Shown here piece after piece: positions 1-9,081 of a DNA stretch of 35,428 nucleotides. The position numbers and the translations under genes were made by a program. The DNA is taken from assembly GCA_015654705.1 (NCBI GenBank), contig JAATGL010000028.1, forward strand, positions 1-35,428, in the 5' to 3' direction. This DNA comes from Alphaproteobacteria bacterium. Lineage in GTDB: Bacteria; Pseudomonadota; Alphaproteobacteria; Micropepsales; Micropepsaceae. Positions within the stretch are counted from its first letter, which is position 1. Each line of letters opens with the position of its first letter. The notes under the pieces were generated by a model that was given only the letters and a program-made list of their open reading frames with translations, was not told the origin of the DNA and did not search any database.

Positions 1-693
<693 letters not shown>

Positions 694-698
694 TCAAA

Positions 699-1148
699 TC
701 AACTTCCAGTGCCGCCGCCGGCGGCAAGGCGAAGCTCGCGCGCTCGCGTCAGGATCGCGTCCTCGAGCTTGACGGCGGTCTCGGCGTTGACCTGCGCGTC
801 CACCCAGCCTTCGTTGCTGCGGGTCTGGCGGAACACCGCGATCTTGAGCCCGTCGGCGCGCAGGCGCCGGTCGAGGATGTAGATCGTCACCTTCATGCGC
901 TCGTTGGGGGTCTGCGGCGCCGAATACCATTCGGTGATGATGACGCCGCCGAACGGATCGGCCGAAGCCAGCGGCATGAAGGACAGCGTGTCCAGCGTCG
1001 CATGCCAGAGATAGGAGTTCACGCCCACCGTGCGCGCGGTGCCGCCGGAGATCGCGGTCGTGCCGGTATCGGCGTCCGGCATGTCGTTGGAGGAGGAACC
1101 GCAGCCTGCAAGGACCAGCGCACAGAGCACGAAAGGTAGGATTCGCAT
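699..1148 (-). CDS. DUF3576-type lipoprotein
   Basis: MRILPFVLCALVLAGCGSSS lipobox (LAGC) followed by VNSYLWHATLDTLSFMPLASADPFGGVIITEWYSAPQTPNERMKV, characteristic of the alphaproteobacterial DUF3576 family; located immediately upstream of leuS. Confidence 0.85.
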   Translation of the reverse strand: MRILPFVLCALVLAGCGSSSNDMPDADTGTTAISGGTARTVGVNSYLWHATLDTLSFMPLASADPFGGVIITEWYSAPQTPNERMKVTIYILDRRLRADGLKIAVFRQTRSNEGWVDAQVNAETAVKLEDAILTRARELRLAAGGGTGS

Positions 1149-1341
1149 TGCGTCTTTGCTTCCTGTTCGGCGCGGAATTGAGGACTGCGCCCTGGCGCCG
1201 CTGCGTCCCCCGGATGACGGCATGGGCAGGGCTTATACTGGGCCCGGCAGCGCCGTGCAACGCCGCGCTGGGCCGCAAAGCCTTCGCCCGGTTGGACTTT
1301 TGCTGTAAGGGTCGGGCGGACGGATTGTGGGATCGCCGGAT

Positions 1342-2532
1342 ATGAAAACGCATCTGCTTGCGGGCGCGGCTTGGATCGCCTGCGCCGGACCGGCCCTGGC
1401 GCTGGACTTCAGCGCGTGGAGCGTGTCGCCCTACCAGACCGATCTGGGCGAAGACCTGCAGCTGAAGGTGCGCGGCTCGGCCAACGGCTCGTTCTACACG
1501 GCCGGCCAGCCGGACGCGGCGGGCCTCGACCAGAGCGGCGCCACGGGCGCCGCCTCGCTGGCGGCCAGCATCGAGCGCGACTACGATAGCGGCCTGGCGC
1601 TGTCCTTGCGAAGCGTGTTCGAGGTCTATCATGACCGGCTTTCCGGCGACAATTACGGCAGTGATTTCGTGCAGAAGGTCTATGCCGCGATGCAGACGGG
1701 GCTCGGCCGTGTCGAGGTCGGGGAGACGGACGGCGCGGCCTATGCGCTGGCGGCGACCGGCCCGGTGGTCGAAGGTGACGTCTCGATCGACAATCCCAAC
1801 GCGACGTTCTTCCGTGACCCCTCCACCGGCAGGGCCTTCATCAACGTCTTCACGCTCAACAGCGCGACCGAAGCCTCGCTCAACTATGCCAAGATTTCCT
1901 ATTACACGCCGCGGCTGTTCGGCCTGGAACTGGCCGGCTCCTTCACGCCATCGGAGGGCAAGGACGTGGTGCCGTTCCTCTCCAACGGGCCGCAGGTGCC
2001 GGACCGCCAGAAAAGCCTCTGGGAGCTGGCGGCGAGCTATACCGGCGATTTCGGGCCGGTGTCGCTGGGCCTCTCGGGTGGCTGGTCGGTCGGCTATGAC
2101 GACATCAAGACGCCGGGCCATGCCGGGCTGACCGACTGGAGCCTGGGCGGCGAAGCGGATTACACGCTCAACGACGACTGGAAGCTGGCGCTGGGGGGCG
2201 CTTGGCGCCACAGCAACGCCTATGCCTTCGATCTCAACGACGTGTTCGACCAGGGCGGCACGACCAGCGCCCATCTGAGCGCCACGGTGACGAACGGGCC
2301 ATGGATCGTCGGCGGCGAACTGGGCGACGGCACGGCGGACGGAAAGCTCGGCGCGCCCACCATCGGCGTGCACGGCGCCTCGGCCACGGTCGGCTATGTG
2401 CTCAATTCCAACCTGCAGCTGAATGTCGGCTGGCAGCGCCTGCATTACAGCCGCAACGCCGGCACGTTCTACAACGGCCTTCCGCGCATCGGCATGGACG
2501 CCGGCTTCCTGCATCTGCAGTTTCAGGTCTGA
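1342..2532 (+). CDS. Outer-membrane porin (general Gram-negative porin type)
   Basis: Signal peptide MKTHLLAGAAWIACAGPALA; beta-strand-rich sequence (VGETDGAAYALAATGP, ISYYTPRLFGLELAGSFTP) ending LHLQFQV with terminal aromatic/hydrophobic pattern. Confidence 0.85.
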   Translation: MKTHLLAGAAWIACAGPALALDFSAWSVSPYQTDLGEDLQLKVRGSANGSFYTAGQPDAAGLDQSGATGAASLAASIERDYDSGLALSLRSVFEVYHDRLSGDNYGSDFVQKVYAAMQTGLGRVEVGETDGAAYALAATGPVVEGDVSIDNPNATFFRDPSTGRAFINVFTLNSATEASLNYAKISYYTPRLFGLELAGSFTPSEGKDVVPFLSNGPQVPDRQKSLWELAASYTGDFGPVSLGLSGGWSVGYDDIKTPGHAGLTDWSLGGEADYTLNDDWKLALGGAWRHSNAYAFDLNDVFDQGGTTSAHLSATVTNGPWIVGGELGDGTADGKLGAPTIGVHGASATVGYVLNSNLQLNVGWQRLHYSRNAGTFYNGLPRIGMDAGFLHLQFQV

Positions 2533-3144
2533 TCAGGGCGCGAGTGCATCGACGGCGGCGATGCCGCTGAAGGCGCCGGGCGCCAGGCGCGCGGCGTTGT
2601 GCGACTGGATTCCGCCCAGGGCATAGACGGGCAGGTGCCCATGCCGGGCGATGAGGCTCGCGCGAACGGGCGTCAGCGCCGTGCGCTCCGGATGGCTTCG
2701 CGTCGCGAACACCGGCGACAGGAAGATCGCATCGATGGGCAGAGACCGGGCACGCAGCACGGCGCGCCGCGAATGTGCCGATGCCGTGATCAGCATGGTG
2801 GGGAAGAGCGCGCGCCAATGCGCCGCCTCGCCGGCGCGCGCTTCGGGCAGATGGATGCCGTCGGCGCCCAGACGCGCCGCCAGCACCGCATCGCCGGCGA
2901 TCAGAACCGCCAGCCCACGCCGGCGCGCGATTTTCAGCAGCGCGCCGCCCAGCCTTTCCAAATTCGCGGCGTCATAGGCACGCGCCACCACCATGCTGCC
3001 GCGCGGCAGCGCACGGGCTGCGGCCAGCGGATCGGCCAGCCGCTCATCGGTCATCAGAACCAGAGGCGGCATCGCACTGTGCGCGGCCGCCTTCAGGCGG
3101 GCGGCCGCCCTTGCCAATCCCGCACGCGCGCGGCTATCGCTCAC
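2533..3144 (-). CDS. Thiamine-phosphate synthase/TenI-like (beta-alpha)8 protein; GTG start at 3144 or ATG at 3072
   Basis: LMTDERL..., GADGIHLPE, DAIFLSPVFATRSHP, VYALGGI motifs of the ThiE/TenI family. Confidence 0.8.
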   Translation of the reverse strand: MSDSRARAGLARAAARLKAAAHSAMPPLVLMTDERLADPLAAARALPRGSMVVARAYDAANLERLGGALLKIARRRGLAVLIAGDAVLAARLGADGIHLPEARAGEAAHWRALFPTMLITASAHSRRAVLRARSLPIDAIFLSPVFATRSHPERTALTPVRASLIARHGHLPVYALGGIQSHNAARLAPGAFSGIAAVDALAP

Positions 3145-3146
3145 CC

Positions 3147-3848
3147 ATGTCCCCGCAGGTCCACAATCGCGCCGCCATCCTCGCCCGCATCGACGCGGCG
3201 CGAAAGGCGGCGCTGGCGCCCGCGCCGTCGACCACGCTGATCGCCGTCAGCAAGACCCATGGCGCCGAGCATATCCGTCCGCTCCTGGAAGCCGGCCAGC
3301 GCGATTTCGGCGAGAACCGGGTGCAGGAGGCCCTGGCCAAATGGCCGGCGCTGAAGGACGACTATCCCGATATCGTCCTGCACCTGATCGGCCCGCTGCA
3401 GACCAACAAGGTGCGCGAGGCCGTGGCCCTGTTCGATGCCATCCACACGCTGGACCGGCCGAAGCTGGCGGATGCCCTGAAAGCCGAACTCGCGCGCAGC
3501 GGACGGACGCCGACGCTGTTCGTTCAGGTCAACACCGGCGAGGAAGAGCAGAAGGCCGGTGTCTCGCCGGCGGAGGCGCCGGCCCTGATCGCCCATTCGC
3601 GCGACGCACTGAGCCTGCCGGTGCAGGGACTGATGTGCATCCCGCCAGTCGAAGACGAGCCGGCGCCGCATTTCGCGTTGCTGGCCAAGCTGGCCGGGCG
3701 CCATCGCCTGCCGCTGCTCAGCATGGGCATGAGCGCGGATTTCGAGACGGCGATCCGCTTTGGCGCCACCCATGTTCGGGTGGGCAGCGCGCTGTTCGGC
3801 GCCCGCGCTCAGATCGGCGCGAGCTCGGGTGCGCTGACGAGGCCGTAG
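3147..3848 (+). CDS. YggS/PROSC family pyridoxal phosphate homeostasis protein
   Basis: LIAVSKTHGAEHIRPLLEAGQRDFGENRVQEALAKW, LHLIGPLQTNK, QVNTGEEEQKAGV, LSMGMSADFETAIRFGATHVRVGSALFG. Confidence 0.96.
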   Translation: MSPQVHNRAAILARIDAARKAALAPAPSTTLIAVSKTHGAEHIRPLLEAGQRDFGENRVQEALAKWPALKDDYPDIVLHLIGPLQTNKVREAVALFDAIHTLDRPKLADALKAELARSGRTPTLFVQVNTGEEEQKAGVSPAEAPALIAHSRDALSLPVQGLMCIPPVEDEPAPHFALLAKLAGRHRLPLLSMGMSADFETAIRFGATHVRVGSALFGARAQIGASSGALTRP

Positions 3849-4342
3849 GCGCGGCGATAGGCGAACACCGCGCGCTGGGCGGTCTCGCTGTCGACGCCGG
3901 CACGCGACAGCGAGGTCTGCAGCGCGCTCACATCCGGCGTCGTTGCCGCCGTGGCGACGGCGCGGGAGGCGCCGGCAACGCCGGTCGGCTGCGAATCGGA
4001 AGTGCCGATCAGCAGCGCCAGCACCGTATCGCCGAAATTGCGGCCGGTGAGGGACTGGAAGGCGGTATCGGCGACCGACGAGACGAATCCCCACAGCCCG
4101 CCATAGAGCGTATCGCCGGCGATCTTCTCCGGCGTCTTGATCTGGTCGCCGGTGATCGCGCGGTAGAGCGCGCTGACGACCGGCAGATGCTGCAGCGGAT
4201 TGACGATGTCGATCAGATCGTCGAACGAAAAGTCGGTGTCCTCGGACGGCGCGGCCTGCGCCGGCGCGGCGGCGGACGCGCCCTGCGTCGCGGGGTGAAG
4301 CAGGTGCTGGAAGAACGTGGCAATCGACATGCCCGTCCTCAT
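3809..4342 (-). CDS. Conserved hypothetical protein
   Basis: 177 aa ORF: DFSFDDLIDIVNPLQHLPVVSALYRAITGDQIKTPEKIAGDTLYGGLWGFVSSVADTAFQSLTGRNFGDTVLALL; alternative start at 4330 (MSIATFF). Confidence 0.75.
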   Translation of the reverse strand: MRTGMSIATFFQHLLHPATQGASAAAPAQAAPSEDTDFSFDDLIDIVNPLQHLPVVSALYRAITGDQIKTPEKIAGDTLYGGLWGFVSSVADTAFQSLTGRNFGDTVLALLIGTSDSQPTGVAGASRAVATAATTPDVSALQTSLSRAGVDSETAQRAVFAYRRAYGLVSAPELAPI

Positions 4343-4357
4343 GCAAGCCTGCGGCCA

Positions 4358-4389
4358 GAGAAAAACCCGCTCTTGCAGCGGCTTTTCTC
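4358..4389 (-). terminator. Terminator-like hairpin downstream of ribA
   Basis: On minus strand GAGAAAAGCCGCT-GCAAG-AGCGGGTTTTTCTC: interrupted inverted repeat (CCGCT/AGCGG plus GAGAAAA/TTTTCTC) ending in a T-rich arm, ~47 bp after the ribA stop. Confidence 0.7.
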
Positions 4390-4435
4390 AAAGAGGGCGG
4401 CAGAAATTGCCGCTCGAGCGGGACGCGAGCCGAGT

Positions 4436-5542
4436 CTAAAACAGATGCCCGGCTTTTTCCGCCTTGGTCTTCAGATAGGCGCGGTTGTGTTCGTTGTCGG
4501 GGAAGGCGTGGCGCACGCGGGCGGTCACTTTCACGCCGGCCGCCTTCAGCGCGGCGACCTTTTCGGGATTGTTGGTCAGCAGCCGCACGGCGTTGTAGCC
4601 CAGCAGTTTCAGCATCCGCGCGGCGATGCCGTAGAGGCGCTCGTCGGCCTCGAAGCCCAGCCGCTCATTGGCCTCCATCGTGTCGAAGCCCTGGTCCTGC
4701 AGGCGGTAGGCGCGCAGCTTGTTGATCAGCCCGATGCCGCGGCCCTCCTGCGCCAGATAGAGCAGCACGCCGCCGCCGGCCTTGGCGATCGCCTCGATGG
4801 CGCCGCGCAATTGGCTGCCGCAATCGCATCTGAGCGAGCCCAGCAGATCGCCGGTGAAACATTCCGAATGCAGCCGCGTCAGCACCGGCTTGTTGGTCGG
4901 CGGATCGCCGATGACGATGGCGTAATGCTCGGGCCTGCCGTCCTCGGCGCGGAAGGCGACCAGTTCGGCCTGCTCGGCGCCTTCGAGAGGGACGCGCGCC
5001 CGCGTGATGATCGTCAGTGTACGCACGATCTCGTCGTCGTAGGAATCGATGTCGTGGGCCGCAATCGCGATCGCCCCCTTGGCGGAGGTCCGCCGCACGA
5101 TGCAGGCCGGCAGAAGCCCCGCCAGCTTGGCGAGGCGGATCGCGGAGGCGTAGCTCTTGGGCAATGTTTCGCGCACCGCTTCGAACGGACCCTTGAGCGG
5201 AAAATCGAGATCGGCGGTCGGGTCGGCGATGGCACGCAGCGCCTGGGCGGTCGCATCGCGCGCGACCGGCAGCGCCACCACATCCGGCGTATAGAGACGA
5301 ATCTTCAAGGTCTGCGCGCGCCTGTGGGTGAGCAGCAGGAAGGCGCCGCCGCCCCTGGCGAGCCTGGCCAGCGCCGCGTCCGACGCCGTCTCGACGGCCA
5401 GCACCTGCACCGGCGCCTCGCCGGCGATGGACACGACCTGGCCGCGGCGCAGCGCGCGGACGGCGCGCGCGACCTGTTCGACCGGCGAGGCGCCGGTCTT
5501 TCGCGGGGTCTTCTTCGGGAGAGACTTCACGGCTGCGTGCAT
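4436..5542 (-). CDS. ribA: GTP cyclohydrolase II with N-terminal extension
   Basis: TRLHSECFTGDLLGSLRCDCGSQLRGAIEAI, LLYLAQEGRGIGLINKLRAYRLQDQGFDTMEAN, AVRLLTNNPEKVAAL. Confidence 0.96.
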   Translation of the reverse strand: MHAAVKSLPKKTPRKTGASPVEQVARAVRALRRGQVVSIAGEAPVQVLAVETASDAALARLARGGGAFLLLTHRRAQTLKIRLYTPDVVALPVARDATAQALRAIADPTADLDFPLKGPFEAVRETLPKSYASAIRLAKLAGLLPACIVRRTSAKGAIAIAAHDIDSYDDEIVRTLTIITRARVPLEGAEQAELVAFRAEDGRPEHYAIVIGDPPTNKPVLTRLHSECFTGDLLGSLRCDCGSQLRGAIEAIAKAGGGVLLYLAQEGRGIGLINKLRAYRLQDQGFDTMEANERLGFEADERLYGIAARMLKLLGYNAVRLLTNNPEKVAALKAAGVKVTARVRHAFPDNEHNRAYLKTKAEKAGHLF

Positions 5543-5607
5543 GTGCTTCCCACATACACCCGCGGGCGGGTAGACTTGTAGTCCCCAAGGTCCGGATCCC
5601 GCCGCCC

Positions 5608-6291
5608 ATGCCCACGCCCAAGCGCGTCCTGCTGCTCGATGACGACGCCATGCTGCGCACCTCGCTGGCCGAGCAATTGTCGGCCGACGGCACCTATGCG
5701 GTGGTCGAAGCCTCCAGTTGCGCCGATGCGCGCACCCTTGCCGGCGAAGGGCTCTATGAATTCATGATCCTCGATATCGGCCTGCCCGACGGCGACGGCC
5801 GCGCCCTCTGCCGGGAGCTGCGCGAGGCCGGCGTGAGCTGCCCCATCATCCTGCTGACCGCGGCCGACAGCGACGCCGACACGATCGAAGGCCTGGCGGC
5901 CGGCGCCAACGATTATGTGACCAAGCCCTTCCGCTTCGCCGTGCTGATGGCGCGCGTGCATGCCCATCTGCGCAGCCACGGCCACAGCGAGGACGCGCAA
6001 TACCGCATCGGGCCCTACACCTTCCGGCCCAGCGCCAAGCTCCTGATCGATCCGGCGGCCAGGAAGATCCGCCTGACCGAGAAGGAGACCAACATCCTCA
6101 AATTCCTGCATCGCTCCGGCGAAACCGTGCCGCGCGAGACCCTGCTGCACGAGGTCTGGGGCTACAATCCGGCGGTGACGACCCATACGCTGGAGACCCA
6201 TATCTACCGGCTGCGCCAGAAGATCGAAGCCGATCCCGGGCGGGCGCAGCTCCTAGTGACGGAAAGCGGCGGCTATCGCCTGATGCCGTGA
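5608..6291 (+). CDS. OmpR/PhoB-family response regulator
   Basis: Receiver (VLLLDDDAMLRTSL, FMILDIGLPDGDG, LTAADSDAD, VTKPFRFAVL) plus winged-helix DNA-binding domain (LTEKETNILKFLHRSGETVPRETLLHEVWGYNPAVTTHTLETHIYRLRQKIE). Confidence 0.95.
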   Translation: MPTPKRVLLLDDDAMLRTSLAEQLSADGTYAVVEASSCADARTLAGEGLYEFMILDIGLPDGDGRALCRELREAGVSCPIILLTAADSDADTIEGLAAGANDYVTKPFRFAVLMARVHAHLRSHGHSEDAQYRIGPYTFRPSAKLLIDPAARKIRLTEKETNILKFLHRSGETVPRETLLHEVWGYNPAVTTHTLETHIYRLRQKIEADPGRAQLLVTESGGYRLMP

Positions 6292-6411
6292 CGGATTGAT
6301 ATGTGATAATTGCATAGCTGCCATACGACTTTGCTAGTCTGTACACCACTAGTGTGAACATCATATTTGTGGTCCGAACACGAGAGCACTGCCCGAGGAG
6401 GGCTTTACGTC

Positions 6412-7416
6412 ATGGCCGGTCAATGGAAATCCGTTTTGGGGGGCGCCGCGGTGGCGGCGCTGCTGATCCTGCCGGCGGCCGCCGGCAATCCGGACTGGAC
6501 GGTCGGGTCTTGGCGTAGCTTCGACGTGAAGGCCGTCAAGGTCGACACGCTGGTGGGCCGGCTGAGGATCGAGGTCAAGCCGGGCCAGACGGCGCTGCAG
6601 ATCTCCGGCAACAACGCCCGCCTCAAGGACCTGACGGTCCGCGCCGCGGACGGCACGCTGCATATCGAGGGGGCCGACCAGAATACGGTCTGGGACTGGC
6701 ACAACTGGCTTAATTTCTCCGACACGCGCGACGACAGCAAGGGGCTCGACGTGCACCTTGTCGTGCCCAAAGGCACCGATATCGCCGTCGGGGACATGGT
6801 CGGCGACGCCACGATCGGCGACACCATGGGCAATCTGCGTTTCGAGGCCGTCAGCAGCAACACCACCATCGGCAAGGTCCGCGACGCCCATGTCTCCATG
6901 GCGGGCTCCGGCAAGATCGTCATGTCGGACATCGCGGGCGATCTGCATCTGGAGATCGCGGGCTCCGGTCGCGTCAAGGCGGGCTCCGCGGCCAGCGTGA
7001 ACGCCGATGTCGCCGGTTCCGGCTCGGCCGAGCTGGGCCCGATTGCGGGCGGGCTCCATCTCGATATCGCCGGCTCGGGCGATTTCAGCGCCGCGCGCGT
7101 CAACGGTCCGGTGCATGTCGATATCGTCGGCGCCGGCTCGGTCAACATCCCGCAGGGCCGCGCCGATCCGCTGCATCTCGACATCATGGGCGCAGGCAAT
7201 TTCACGTTCGGCGGCCAAGCGATCGATCCGCATATCAGCGCCGTGGGCTCGGGCAGCGTGAAGCTCCGGTCCTACAGCGGCAAGCTGTCGAGCGACGGCA
7301 TGGCCGATGTGCGGGTCGGCAGCGAGGGCTTCCCCGCCCCGCCAGCGCCGCCGGCACCACCCGCACCCCCGGCTCCGCCGCCCCCACCACCGTCACCCCC
7401 GACGCACGGCCGCTGA
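6412..7416 (+). CDS. Exported GIN-domain (DUF2807-like) protein with proline-rich C-terminus
   Basis: Signal peptide MAGQWKSVLGGAAVAALLILPAAAG; repeated V/A-G-S/A-G-S beta-helical repeats (VSMAGSGKIVMSDIAGDLHLEIAGSGRVKAG...ADVAGSGSAEL...DIAGSGDFSA...DIVGAGSVNI); tail PAPPAPPAPPAPPAPPPPPPSPP; RBS-like gaggaggg upstream. Confidence 0.85.
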   Translation: MAGQWKSVLGGAAVAALLILPAAAGNPDWTVGSWRSFDVKAVKVDTLVGRLRIEVKPGQTALQISGNNARLKDLTVRAADGTLHIEGADQNTVWDWHNWLNFSDTRDDSKGLDVHLVVPKGTDIAVGDMVGDATIGDTMGNLRFEAVSSNTTIGKVRDAHVSMAGSGKIVMSDIAGDLHLEIAGSGRVKAGSAASVNADVAGSGSAELGPIAGGLHLDIAGSGDFSAARVNGPVHVDIVGAGSVNIPQGRADPLHLDIMGAGNFTFGGQAIDPHISAVGSGSVKLRSYSGKLSSDGMADVRVGSEGFPAPPAPPAPPAPPAPPPPPPSPPTHGR

Positions 7417-7461
7417 ACGGGCTGCGTGGGTCAGGGACCAGCGGGCTTCGAATGGGATATT

Positions 7462-8235
7462 CTAGCCGAAGCGGCCCGTGATATACTGTTCGGTGCGCTT
7501 GTTGTCCGGCGCGGTGAAGATCTTTTCCGTCGGGCCGTATTCGACCAGCTCGCCCAGATACATGAAGGCGGTGTAGTCGGAGGTGCGCGACGCCTGCTGC
7601 ATGTTGTGGGTCACGATCACGATCGTGTATTCGTTGGAAAGCTCGTCGATCAATTCCTCGATCTTGGCGGTCGAGATCGGATCGGGCGCGGAGCACGGCT
7701 CGTCGAGCAGGATGATCTCCGGCTTGGTCGCGACGGTGCGCGCGATGCAGAGCCGCTGCTGCTGGCCGCCGGACAGGCTGAGGCCCGATTCGCGCAGCTT
7801 GTTCTTGACCTCGCCCCACAAGGCCGCGCGCTGCAGCGCGACCTCGATGCGTCCGTCGAGTTCGGAGCGCGGCATCCGCTCATACAGCTTTATGCCGAAG
7901 GCGATGTTGTCGTAGATCGTCATCGGGAATGGCGTCGGCTTCTGGAACACCATGCCGACGCGCGAGCGCAGCAGGTTGATGTCCTGCCCGCTGTCGAGAA
8001 TGTTTTCGCCGTCCAGCATCACCTCGCCCTCGGCGCGCTGGCGCGGATAGAGTTCGTAGATGCGGTTCATCACGCGCAGCAGCGTCGATTTTCCGCAGCC
8101 CGACGGCCCGATGAACGCCGTCACCTTGCGGTCGAGCAGCGGCAGCGTGATGCTCTTCAGCGCCTGGCTGGTTCCGTAATAGAAGGAGAGGTTTCGGATA
8201 TCGACCTTCACCTTGTCCTGGACGGGCGCATCCAT
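7462..8235 (-). CDS. pstB: Phosphate ABC transporter ATP-binding protein
   Basis: [119 protein letters not shown]. Confidence 0.97.
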   Translation of the reverse strand: MDAPVQDKVKVDIRNLSFYYGTSQALKSITLPLLDRKVTAFIGPSGCGKSTLLRVMNRIYELYPRQRAEGEVMLDGENILDSGQDINLLRSRVGMVFQKPTPFPMTIYDNIAFGIKLYERMPRSELDGRIEVALQRAALWGEVKNKLRESGLSLSGGQQQRLCIARTVATKPEIILLDEPCSAPDPISTAKIEELIDELSNEYTIVIVTHNMQQASRTSDYTAFMYLGELVEYGPTEKIFTAPDNKRTEQYITGRFG

Positions 8236-8238
8236 GCG

Positions 8239-9081
8239 TCAACTCCGCTTCGAGGATTCGAGAATGCGCGCGATGATGCTGAGCGAGAGCACCGTCGCGG
8301 TGATCAGCAGCGCCCCCGCCCAGGCAAGCCGGTGCCAGCCTTCGTCCGCCGACATCGCGAAATAATAGATGACATAGGGCAGGCTGGCGATCGGCGCGTT
8401 GAGATTGGTGCTCCAGAACTGGTTGTTCAGCGCGGTGAAAAGCAGCGGCGCAGTCTCACCCGAGATGCGCGCGATGGCGAGCAAAACGCCGGTCAGGATG
8501 CCTGCCCGCGCCGCGCGCCAGGTCACGGCGCGGATCACCGAACTGCGTGGCGCGCCCAACGCCGCCGCCGCCTCGCGCAATCCGTTGGGCACCAAGAGAA
8601 GCATGTTCTCGGTGGTGCGCACGACGACGGGAATGACGATCACGGTGAGCGCGGCCGCGCCCGCCCAGCCCGAGAAATGCCCCATCTTGGTGACGACAAT
8701 CTCGTAGATGAAAAGTCCGGTCACGATCGACGGCGCGCTCAAAAGAATGTCGTTGACGAAGCGCACCAGGAAGGCGAGCCGCGTGTGGCGGCCATATTCG
8801 GCCAGATAGGTTCCGGCCATCAGACCGAGCGGGGTTCCCGCCGCCACCGCGATGGCGCTCATCATCAGGCTTCCGACGATGGCGTTGAGCAGACCGCCCT
8901 CGGCGCCCGAGGTCGGCGTCATTTCGGTGAACAGCCTCACCGACAGGCTGCTGAAGCCGTTGTAGCAAAGCTCGCCCAGGATCAGCGCCAGCCAGACCAG
9001 CCCGAACACGGCCGCCAGCACCGACAGCGTCAGGAACAGCGCGTTGAAACCCTTGCGCTTGGCATAAAGCCGCCGGTTCAC
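8239..9081 (-). CDS. pstA: Phosphate ABC transporter permease PstA (GTG start)
   Basis: [31 protein letters not shown]..., [96 protein letters not shown]; 4-bp overlap with pstC. Confidence 0.96.
   Translation of the reverse strand: MNRRLYAKRKGFNALFLTLSVLAAVFGLVWLALILGELCYNGFSSLSVRLFTEMTPTSGAEGGLLNAIVGSLMMSAIAVAAGTPLGLMAGTYLAEYGRHTRLAFLVRFVNDILLSAPSIVTGLFIYEIVVTKMGHFSGWAGAAALTVIVIPVVVRTTENMLLLVPNGLREAAAALGAPRSSVIRAVTWRAARAGILTGVLLAIARISGETAPLLFTALNNQFWSTNLNAPIASLPYVIYYFAMSADEGWHRLAWAGALLITATVLSLSIIARILESSKRS

Noticed and set aside
2993-5581. 862-aa plus-strand ORF spanning yggS, the hypothetical gene and ribA
   Set aside because: Out-of-frame/antisense over three well-supported genes; low-complexity Arg/Gly/Ala-rich translation.
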